Assembly (NCBI RefSeq): GCF_020026925.1
Contig: NZ_JAIQDW010000015.1
Span: 1 to 64,000 of the forward strand
Length of the DNA: 64,000 bases
Reading direction: 5' to 3'
Source of the DNA: Flavobacterium hibisci
Lineage (GTDB): Bacteria; Bacteroidota; Bacteroidia; Flavobacteriales; Flavobacteriaceae
The notes under the pieces were generated by a model. That model was not told the origin of the DNA, searched no databases, and saw only the letters and a program-made list of their open reading frames with translations. The translations under genes were made by a program, and so were the position numbers. Shown here piece after piece: positions 54,120-61,635 of this stretch (position 1 is its first letter; each line of letters starts with the position of its first letter).

Positions 54120-56558
54120 TTATCGTTTAGACTTCAAATTAATTTTACCTGTCTGAAGCCCTTTACCTGTTACTTCGAGTTGGATAGCACCCGGGGTTTT
54201 AATTGCTTTAACCAAAACCACTAGTTTACCACTGAAAAGCTTCATATGATTTTCATGAAACATTTCCAATGAGGTAGCATCACCATTACATGCTGCTCTG
54301 TAAGTTGCAGCACCGGTTACTTTAAACTGCAATTCATTATCTGCAACAGGACATGGTATCCCGTTTTTATCTACAACTGAAACCGTAACAAAGGAGATAT
54401 CCTCACCATCGGCTTTGATTGTTTTACGATCTGCATTTAGTACAATTTTATAAGGATCACCAGCCGTTTTAACCTCGCTTTTGGCAGCAATTTTTCCATT
54501 AGAATCAAAAGCCACAACTTTTACCGTTCCCGGCTCATACTTTATATCATTCCACATTAAACGATAACGGTTTTGCGGAGTTGAGTTATTTTTATTTTGG
54601 ATCCCCATGCTCTTTCCGTTTACAAAAAGCTCGGCACTGTCGTAGTTGGTGTAAACAAAAACCGGAGTAATCTCTCCTTCTCTTCCTTTCCAGTTCCAGT
54701 GTGGTAATATATGAAGCGTTTTGTTTTCCTTATTCCACCTGCTTCTGTAAAGATAAAAACGGTCTTTAGGCAATCCTGCTAAATCTGAAATTCCAAAATA
54801 AGAACTTCTTGACGGCCATTTTTCATCATACGGTGTAGGCTCACCTAAATAATCAAAACCTGTCCAGACAAATTCTCCAATAACCCAGGGTTTGTCATCC
54901 TGAAGCACGAAATCTTCATCAGGGACATTGGACCAGCTGCAGGCTTCAAGATCATAAGACGAACTTTGAAAATCATCGTATTGTTTGTTCTTTTCCTGAA
55001 CCACCGGAAATTTATAAATTCCTCTGGAGCTCACCGTAGAAGCCGTTTCTGAACCTAATATAAATCCTTGTGGGAATGTTTTATAAGCTTCTTCATATAG
55101 ATGCACCCTGTAATTTAATCCCGGAATATCCAGCAAAGCTCCAAAGCCAGATTCCATAGTTGCTTTTACCTGATCCATACCAACAGTCACTGGTCTTGTA
55201 GGATCTTCGCGGTGAAAAATGTCCTGTAGCCATCTGGCACGTTTTACCCCTTCAGCTCCCCATTGATCCGGAACTTCATTTCCAGAACTCCACATTACAA
55301 TAGAAGGATGATTTCGCGTAGCTCTTACTAAATTTACAATGTCTTTTTCGGCATATTCTTTAAAAAAGCGATTATATCCATTTTCTACTTTTGGCTTTGC
55401 CCATTCGTCAAAACTTTCTGCCAAAAACATAAAACCCATTTCATCAGCCAGTTCAAGCTGTTCAAAAGAAGGCATATTGTGAGAACTTCGGATGGCATTA
55501 CATCCCATATCTTTTAGAATGGTAAGCTGTCTTCGAAGCGCCGCTTTATTTATTGCCGCACCAAGAGGTCCTAAATCATGATGAAGACAAACTCCTTTAA
55601 ATTTAGTCACTTTTCCATTCAGACTAAATCCTATTTTAGGCTCATATTTTATAAACCGGATACCAAACTTGATGTTTTGTTCGTCTTTTAAAGTTCCGTC
55701 TGCTGCATATAATTTGGTTACTGCTGTGTACAAATAAGGCGTTTCAGGGCTCCATAAATTAGGCTTGGCAACTTCTATTAGCTGATGGAATTTTCCATCC
55801 TTTGTATCAGTACTTTTTTGTGTTGCCACAACCTTGTTATTAGCATCTTTTATTTGGGTTACCATCGACAAGTTACTGCCATGAAACTCTGCTTTTATAT
55901 CAACAACAGCACTATTCCCTTTCATGTCAGGAGTAGTAATAAAAGTCCCCCATTGCGCAAAACGTTCCTCTTCGTTAAGTACAATACTAACTTTTCTGTA
56001 CAAACCAGCCCCCGGATACCATCTTGAAGAAAATGGTTCATTGGTTAATTTTACAGCCAATATATTTTCTTTTCCAATAAGAAGATCATTGGTAATATCA
56101 ATATAAAAATAGCTGTATCCATACCCCCATTGCCCAACCTTTTTCCCGTTTAAATAAACCTGGGGTTCGCTCATTGCACCTTCAAAAAGAAGAAGTGCTT
56201 TTTGGCCTTTTTTAAATTCCGGAATGGTAAATGTATTTCTATACCAGCCCGTTCCTATATGTGGCAATGCTCCGGTTCTTCCTGTTTTTTCAGTTGCTTC
56301 TTTTTCTCCGTTTTGTTCAATGATAACGGTTTGTATGTCCCATTTTTTATCAAAAGGACCATAAATAGCCCAATCATGAGGAATACTGACTTTTTCCCAT
56401 TCTGAAGTATTAAAATTAACTGCAAAGGCATCTCCTTTTACTTCTTTAGAAAAACTCCAGTTGTCTTTTAAAACAATAGTAGTGGATTGCGACCAAATTT
56501 TTCCGGACGAAAAAAAGAGCAAAAACGCGAGTAATATGGACTTAAAAAATATCTTCAT
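54120..56558 (-). CDS. GH2 beta-galactosidase
   Basis: An 812-residue secreted enzyme (signal peptide to about SSGKIWSQ). Domain order: N-terminal jelly-roll (HIGTGWYRNTF, FEGAMSEPQVYLNGKKVG), Ig-like domain, TIM barrel (KFKGVCLHHDLGPLGAAINK) with acid/base Glu in WSSGNEVPDQ (about 423) and nucleophile Glu in ILGSETAST (about 503), then DUF4982 (FVYTNYDSAELFVNGKSMG) and a C-terminal Ig-like domain. It would remove terminal beta-galactose from oligosaccharides made by the GH53 enzymes encoded just upstream. Last gene of the operon. Confidence 0.92.
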   Translation of the reverse strand: MKIFFKSILLAFLLFFSSGKIWSQSTTIVLKDNWSFSKEVKGDAFAVNFNTSEWEKVSIPHDWAIYGPFDKKWDIQTVIIEQNGEKEATEKTGRTGALPHIGTGWYRNTFTIPEFKKGQKALLLFEGAMSEPQVYLNGKKVGQWGYGYSYFYIDITNDLLIGKENILAVKLTNEPFSSRWYPGAGLYRKVSIVLNEEERFAQWGTFITTPDMKGNSAVVDIKAEFHGSNLSMVTQIKDANNKVVATQKSTDTKDGKFHQLIEVAKPNLWSPETPYLYTAVTKLYAADGTLKDEQNIKFGIRFIKYEPKIGFSLNGKVTKFKGVCLHHDLGPLGAAINKAALRRQLTILKDMGCNAIRSSHNMPSFEQLELADEMGFMFLAESFDEWAKPKVENGYNRFFKEYAEKDIVNLVRATRNHPSIVMWSSGNEVPDQWGAEGVKRARWLQDIFHREDPTRPVTVGMDQVKATMESGFGALLDIPGLNYRVHLYEEAYKTFPQGFILGSETASTVSSRGIYKFPVVQEKNKQYDDFQSSSYDLEACSWSNVPDEDFVLQDDKPWVIGEFVWTGFDYLGEPTPYDEKWPSRSSYFGISDLAGLPKDRFYLYRSRWNKENKTLHILPHWNWKGREGEITPVFVYTNYDSAELFVNGKSMGIQNKNNSTPQNRYRLMWNDIKYEPGTVKVVAFDSNGKIAAKSEVKTAGDPYKIVLNADRKTIKADGEDISFVTVSVVDKNGIPCPVADNELQFKVTGAATYRAACNGDATSLEMFHENHMKLFSGKLVVLVKAIKTPGAIQLEVTGKGLQTGKINLKSKR

Positions 56559-56626
56559 TTTCGTTTTGTACTTTACTATTAAGAAATTATAAAACTCAAA
56601 TCTTTTAATTCTTAATTGAAATTTAT

Positions 56627-57658
56627 TTAATTTTTGAAAGCATCGAGTGCCGGCGACGGTTTTCCGTTGTCAAGCCATGCATTTAGCTGATAACCGCTCC
56701 AGCTTTTTGCGCCCTGTGGTTCCCAGTAAATAACGCCTAAACCTTTATTGTCAGGTACGCTTTTTACAGCTTTTATAGTGGCTTCAAGCATTTCCTTGGT
56801 ATTTTGTTCCAAAGTATAATCGCCTCCTACTTCGACTATCATTACTTCTTTATTGTAACGTGAAACCATATTTTTTAGATTGTTTTCCAGATCGGCAATG
56901 TTTTCTTTATAATCTGTTTTTAGCCAAAAAGGGTAATATGAAAGACCAATAACATCGTATTGAACATTTAGTTCTGTTGCTTTGTCAAAAAACCATCTGA
57001 ATTTTTCGTTTTTATTGCCTTCGTCTAAATGTACAATTACCTTAATTTTTGAATCTATAGCTTTTGTTGCCTCATATCCTTTGTTCAACAATTGAGCCAA
57101 TTGAGGAAAGTTGTCTGTGTGTCCTTCAGGCCAAAGCATACCGCTTGGAATTTCATTTCCAATCTGAACCCACTCTGGTGTAACTCCTGATTTTCTCAAT
57201 AATTTCAGCACATCATAGGTATGATTGTAAACATCGTTTAGCAATTCCACAAAAGAATGGTTTGCCCATGCTGCCGGTTTATTTTGTTTGCCGGGATCAG
57301 CCCATGAATCGCTGTAATGAAAATCGATCATGATACGCATTCCCAACTTTTGCGCGCGAACCGCCATGACAACTGTTTCTTGGGGGCTACAGTGTCCGCT
57401 AGCTTTATCATTATTGGGATTTACCCAAACGCGCAAACGAAGGGTATTGATTCCTCTATCTTTTAATAATTGCAGACAATCCTTTTCAGAGCCGTCTGTA
57501 TCATAAAATTTATAACCTGTGGCTTCCATTTGTGGGAGCCATCCCACATCAGCTCCTTTAGAAAAAGAACCTTCTTTACTTGTCCTTTTTGTTTTACATG
57601 AAGTAAATACAAGTGCTAAGACAAGCAAAAAAGGTACTATTATAAAATGTTTTTTCAT
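56627..57658 (-). CDS. GH53 endo-beta-1,4-galactanase (first of two)
   Basis: A 343-residue lipoprotein (VFTSCKTKRTSK lipobox). GH53 TIM barrel with GADVGWLPQMEATGYKFYD at the start, acid/base Glu in WVQIGNEIPSGMLWPEGH (about 168) and nucleophile Glu in VMIVEVGGDY (about 272). The residues after the Cys are basic (KTKRTSK), lacking the acidic export signal, so it probably faces the periplasm. The nucleophile context is EVGGDY rather than the usual ETxYP. 6 bp after the second GH53 gene. Confidence 0.88.
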   Translation of the reverse strand: MKKHFIIVPFLLVLALVFTSCKTKRTSKEGSFSKGADVGWLPQMEATGYKFYDTDGSEKDCLQLLKDRGINTLRLRVWVNPNNDKASGHCSPQETVVMAVRAQKLGMRIMIDFHYSDSWADPGKQNKPAAWANHSFVELLNDVYNHTYDVLKLLRKSGVTPEWVQIGNEIPSGMLWPEGHTDNFPQLAQLLNKGYEATKAIDSKIKVIVHLDEGNKNEKFRWFFDKATELNVQYDVIGLSYYPFWLKTDYKENIADLENNLKNMVSRYNKEVMIVEVGGDYTLEQNTKEMLEATIKAVKSVPDNKGLGVIYWEPQGAKSWSGYQLNAWLDNGKPSPALDAFKN

Positions 57659-57664
57659 TCTATA

Positions 57665-58756
57665 TTATCTGGCAAAAGCCTGCATTACAGATAATGCATT
57701 GTTGTCAAAACTATATAAAGCCTGATTCTCATAAGTAGAACCGAACGATGATTGTTTTCCTCTAAAAGCAACCCATTCTCCACCCCAGTAAGCAAATCCT
57801 TGTCCGTGTGCTGACGCTTCAACCGCAGCTCTGACAGCAAGAACAAAGGCCTTTTGTCCTTTAGGAGTCGCCGGAAATTCAGGTATTATTTGTGAACTAT
57901 CCCCTATAATATTATTCGTAAAATCATTATACAAGAATGTAAATGGGTAAGATGTTTCTGCAATCACTACTTTTTTACCATATTTTTCTCCAAGGGCATC
58001 AATTGTAGATGCTACTTCAGTCACATCTTTTCCGTGATGAACAGGGTAGTATGATAATCCTATATAGTCATAATCAATGGGTTTCATTTTGTTGAAAAAC
58101 CAATCCGTACCTTCACCATTTATACCTGCATAATGAATCATGATTTTTGCATTTGATGATTTTGCGCGAACAGCTTTACTTGCAGCAGTCAATAAAGCAA
58201 TGCATTGTTGCTCATTGCTAGATAATTTCCCTTGTGGAAAAAGTAATCCATCGTTGATCTCATTTCCGATCTGGATAATATCAGGATTGATCTGGTTCAT
58301 GATTTCTTCTGTATAGGTAGTTACCGCTTTTTTCAGGTCCTCAAAAGATAATTTTTCCCATTCTTTAGGGGTTGTCTGTTTTCCTGGATCTGCCCAGCTA
58401 TCAGAATAATGAACCGTTAACCAGACTCTAAGACCTGCTCTTCTTGATTTTTCAGCCAGTTCTTTTACTTCTTCCATACCAGAACGTCCATTTACAGGAT
58501 TTTTCCATAAACGGATTCGAACTGTATTACAACCCGCATTTTTAAGAGTTGTAAGCATGTTTTCTTCCTTGCCATTATTGTAGAACTTAGTTCCAATAGC
58601 TTCCATTTCCGGAAGATAAGAAACATCAGAAGCTCTGATAAAAGTATCATCTGCAGGCGGCTGAGCAACACTTGGAGCTTTGTCATCATCACCTGAACAA
58701 GAAAACTGAATTGCTGTTATTACAAGCAATCCAAGGAATTTTATATGTTTTTTCAT
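57665..58756 (-). CDS. GH53 endo-beta-1,4-galactanase (second, surface-type)
   Basis: A 363-residue lipoprotein with lipobox QFSCSGDDDKAPS. The Asp run after the Cys resembles the Bacteroidota surface-export signal, so this copy likely works outside the cell. GH53 motifs: DVSYLPEMEAIGTKFYNNGK, acid/base Glu in IIQIGNEINDGLLFPQG (about 164) and nucleophile in VVIAETSYPF (about 267). It would make the first cuts in beta-1,4-galactan; products pass through the SusC/SusD pair upstream. Confidence 0.92.
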   Translation of the reverse strand: MKKHIKFLGLLVITAIQFSCSGDDDKAPSVAQPPADDTFIRASDVSYLPEMEAIGTKFYNNGKEENMLTTLKNAGCNTVRIRLWKNPVNGRSGMEEVKELAEKSRRAGLRVWLTVHYSDSWADPGKQTTPKEWEKLSFEDLKKAVTTYTEEIMNQINPDIIQIGNEINDGLLFPQGKLSSNEQQCIALLTAASKAVRAKSSNAKIMIHYAGINGEGTDWFFNKMKPIDYDYIGLSYYPVHHGKDVTEVASTIDALGEKYGKKVVIAETSYPFTFLYNDFTNNIIGDSSQIIPEFPATPKGQKAFVLAVRAAVEASAHGQGFAYWGGEWVAFRGKQSSFGSTYENQALYSFDNNALSVMQAFAR

Positions 58757-58880
58757 ATATATAAGTTTTTTATCGAGCTATATGTATAGCAGTTACTAAA
58801 AATTAAAACTTTTAAAATAACACACCAATACGGATAGCTTTTTTGTTTTTTTAAATATAATTTTAAAAAAGAGGAATAAG

Positions 58881-58910
58881 AAGCCTCAAATAATAGGAAA
58901 TTTGAGGCTT
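58881..58910 (-). terminator. Intercistronic hairpin between SusE-like and GH53 genes
   Basis: An 11-bp perfect stem (AAGCCTCAAAT / ATTTGAGGCTT) with an 8-nt loop, 17 bp beyond the SusE-like stop and about 125 bp before the GH53 start. The T tail is weak on the minus strand (CTTATTCCTCTTTTTT), so it may be a partial terminator or a 3' stabiliser that raises susCDE mRNA over hydrolase mRNA. Confidence 0.6.
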
Positions 58911-58926
58911 ATGCTTATTTTATTGA

Positions 58927-60003
58927 TTATTCTACTTTGATGAAAGTATAACGGCCATCTAAATCGTTGAACCAAACATCATATTTTCCTTCTTTTTCAA
59001 TAATAATGTCTGGTCCCCATTCTGCCATCCATTGATTATCAGCATAAAACAACATTTTTCCTGCTTTTAAAGTTTGAGCTGAAGCTTTCCAGATATGAGG
59101 ATTAAATGTTGATTTAGTTAAAGCTACTTCCATATTCCAACCTGAATCATCTCCAGTTATTACTGAACCTTTATAAGCAATTTTATTATAGTTAGTAGTA
59201 GTTGATCCAGTATAAGGAGCAAGTTTATATGTTAAATCCTGAATATTAATTTCGAAAGTATAATAACCGTCAGTTGCAATTGGGAAACTGCTTGGATCAG
59301 TTTGATCAAAAGACGTTCTTTTTACCACTGTGGTTCCGTCATGACCATATGCAGGCAACCATGAATCAATTTTTCCAAGTAATTTAAACCCGTCTACATG
59401 TGCTTTAAAATATCCTGTATAATAATGTTTTGTATTGTCATTAGGATCTGTAAACATTGGCATGTTGTCGTTGTTAAGATTCCATCCTGCTGAAGTGGCG
59501 TCACCTACTAAATACAAAATAGTCACTGGCGTTTCCAGACTTCCGTATGGTGTTACTGAAATAGTGATTACGTCTGAAAATTTTGGCTCAGCATTTGCTG
59601 ATCCAGCAGTAGCCTTAATTCTTACATCAATCGAGTTTTCAACATTTGGTGTTAGTCCAAGCTCCAATACTCTTGTGTTAAGTTCCGCAACATCTATGAT
59701 TGAATAAGTAGAAGTTGAAGAGGTAACATCAACAGGTGCTGCAAATTCAGTGTCATTTGCTGCAATCTGAACAGTGTAGGTAACAACAGTTGGTGTTCCA
59801 TAACTTACTTTTTCCCAGCTAACAGTAAGGGCTGTATTTGCAGGTGTAGCTTCATTTAAAATAATAGAAGAACCATTTTCTGGTGTGATGATGGAGAAAG
59901 AAGCTTCCTGCGGTTTCAAAATCATTAAATTTTCTTCGTTTTCACAAGACCATAATCCTGCAAGTACTGCTATAGCAATAAAAATTTTATAAATATTTTT
60001 CAT
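58927..60003 (-). CDS. SusE/SusF-like surface glycan-binding lipoprotein
   Basis: A 358-residue lipoprotein (WSCENEENLMIL with acidic export signal). The N-terminal SusE Ig-like domain (SFSIITPENGSSIILNEATP, NTALTVSWEKVSYGTPTVVT) is followed by two starch-binding-like modules (ILYLVGDATSAGWNLNNDN, TDGYYTFEINIQDLTYKLAPY; VITGDDSGWNMEVALTKSTF). It presents galactan at the cell surface beside SusD. The ligand is inferred from the operon. Confidence 0.88.
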   Translation of the reverse strand: MKNIYKIFIAIAVLAGLWSCENEENLMILKPQEASFSIITPENGSSIILNEATPANTALTVSWEKVSYGTPTVVTYTVQIAANDTEFAAPVDVTSSTSTYSIIDVAELNTRVLELGLTPNVENSIDVRIKATAGSANAEPKFSDVITISVTPYGSLETPVTILYLVGDATSAGWNLNNDNMPMFTDPNDNTKHYYTGYFKAHVDGFKLLGKIDSWLPAYGHDGTTVVKRTSFDQTDPSSFPIATDGYYTFEINIQDLTYKLAPYTGSTTTNYNKIAYKGSVITGDDSGWNMEVALTKSTFNPHIWKASAQTLKAGKMLFYADNQWMAEWGPDIIIEKEGKYDVWFNDLDGRYTFIKVE

Positions 60004-60034
60004 TTTGTTATCTTTTATATTGTTAAAAAAGGAT

Positions 60035-61630
60035 TTAGTAACCCGTATTTTGAGTTAAGTTTTTATTAGATCCTAATGATGCCTGAGGAATAGGAAAAAG
60101 TCTTCTGAAAGAAGGGATTGAAATTCCCCTGGCAGCATTTCCTTTCCATGACCAGTTGTAAGTTCCTCCTGTATATAATCCAAAACGGATTAAATCCTGT
60201 CTTCTGTGTCCTTCCCAGTATAATTCGCGTGCTCTTTCATCAATTATAAACTGCAGGTTTAATTCGCTTGCTGTAATATTTGCTGTTGTAGCATTGTCAT
60301 TAGCTCTCTCTCTCAATTTATTTACATAAACAAGTGATTGTGCGATGGTACCATTTCCTCCTCTCAGTGTAGCTTCTGCGTACATTAAGTAAACATCCGC
60401 TAACCTGAATAATGGAAAATCAGTATCTGCAAAATCCCTGTTTTTTCCGCTAACTCCTGTAGAAGTTTTATTAGAAAATTTAGATACAATATATCCTTGT
60501 GATTTTACACTAATATCTGCAATATCTATTGTTCTCTGTTTTGTTGCAGTACCTGTTCCAATAGTATTTCTGTCGTCCTGACTAAATTTAGCACCATCAA
60601 ATTTTTGTACAAATTGTTTTCTGATACGTAATGCACCTGTCCATCCTGTAATTCCAAAATCAACTGCATTGTTTTCTATTTCTCCAATTTGCCCATTAAT
60701 TAAAAAGGTTGTACCTCCCCAGTTTTGAGTAAGAATCCCGTCTGACTGAATTGTAAAGATCATTTCTTCTGATGTATTATTATCAGCCATAAAGTTTTCA
60801 AGATACTTTGGTTTTAGGGTATATCCTCCAGCAATGATTTCGTTACACATGGTAATACAATCATCATAACGATCAGTATCTGTATATACCTTGGCATTCA
60901 AATAAATTTTAGCCAGAATCATACGTGCCACAGCCTGATCTACTCTTCCGTACACATTGGTTCTTGCAGGTTTTAAGTCTGGTAAAACCGCTTTTAATTC
61001 CGTTTCAATAAATTCAAATAATTGCGTTCTGTTATATTCAGGCCCTGCAAAATTTAAAGGATCATTTTCTGTGTACATAGGTGCTTTACCAAACAAATCC
61101 ATCATGTTGTAGTAAGCATATGCCCTTAAAACACGAACTTCTTTTCTGTAAAGTTCAATTTCGGCAACAGTTCCAGCATCCGTAATATTTCTTCCTTTTA
61201 ATTTCTCAGGTGTACTTTCACGTAAAAAATCATTAGCATAAGCAATAGAAGCCATTGTACGGCTATACATTCCTAGAATAATAGGGTTTGCCGCTGTCCA
61301 TATATTTCGTTGTAATTCAGCAGTACCTTCGTCATTTTCATAACTCCATATCATTTCGTCTGTAGTCAGTTCCTGTAGGTTCAGTAAACATCTTACATAC
61401 TGGCTTGTTCCCGCAGCTAAACCTTCTAATGAAGAATATACAGGCCCCTGAGTACCGGTTAGAGTAAGGTTTCCATAAACACCTGCAAGTGCTTTTTTAT
61501 ACCCTGCCGGAGAAGAGAACAAAGCATCAGCAGAAAGTACGTCGTCATCTTTAGAAACTACATTCATGTCATCCGTACAAGAATGAAAAACGGTAGCTAT
61601 TGCTATAATAGTTATTATATACTTTTTCAT
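60035..61630 (-). CDS. SusD/RagB-family glycan-binding lipoprotein (galactan PUL)
   Basis: A 531-residue lipoprotein (TVFHSCTDDMNVVSKDDD). SusD helical repeats include VRVLRAYAYYNMMDLFGKAP, RMILAKIYLNAKVY, DFPLFRLADVYLMYAEATLR and IDERARELYWEGHRRQDLIR. It partners the SusC protein encoded 5 bp upstream in uptake of galacto-oligosaccharides. Confidence 0.92.
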   Translation of the reverse strand: MKKYIITIIAIATVFHSCTDDMNVVSKDDDVLSADALFSSPAGYKKALAGVYGNLTLTGTQGPVYSSLEGLAAGTSQYVRCLLNLQELTTDEMIWSYENDEGTAELQRNIWTAANPIILGMYSRTMASIAYANDFLRESTPEKLKGRNITDAGTVAEIELYRKEVRVLRAYAYYNMMDLFGKAPMYTENDPLNFAGPEYNRTQLFEFIETELKAVLPDLKPARTNVYGRVDQAVARMILAKIYLNAKVYTDTDRYDDCITMCNEIIAGGYTLKPKYLENFMADNNTSEEMIFTIQSDGILTQNWGGTTFLINGQIGEIENNAVDFGITGWTGALRIRKQFVQKFDGAKFSQDDRNTIGTGTATKQRTIDIADISVKSQGYIVSKFSNKTSTGVSGKNRDFADTDFPLFRLADVYLMYAEATLRGGNGTIAQSLVYVNKLRERANDNATTANITASELNLQFIIDERARELYWEGHRRQDLIRFGLYTGGTYNWSWKGNAARGISIPSFRRLFPIPQASLGSNKNLTQNTGY

Positions 61631-61635
61631 TTTTA

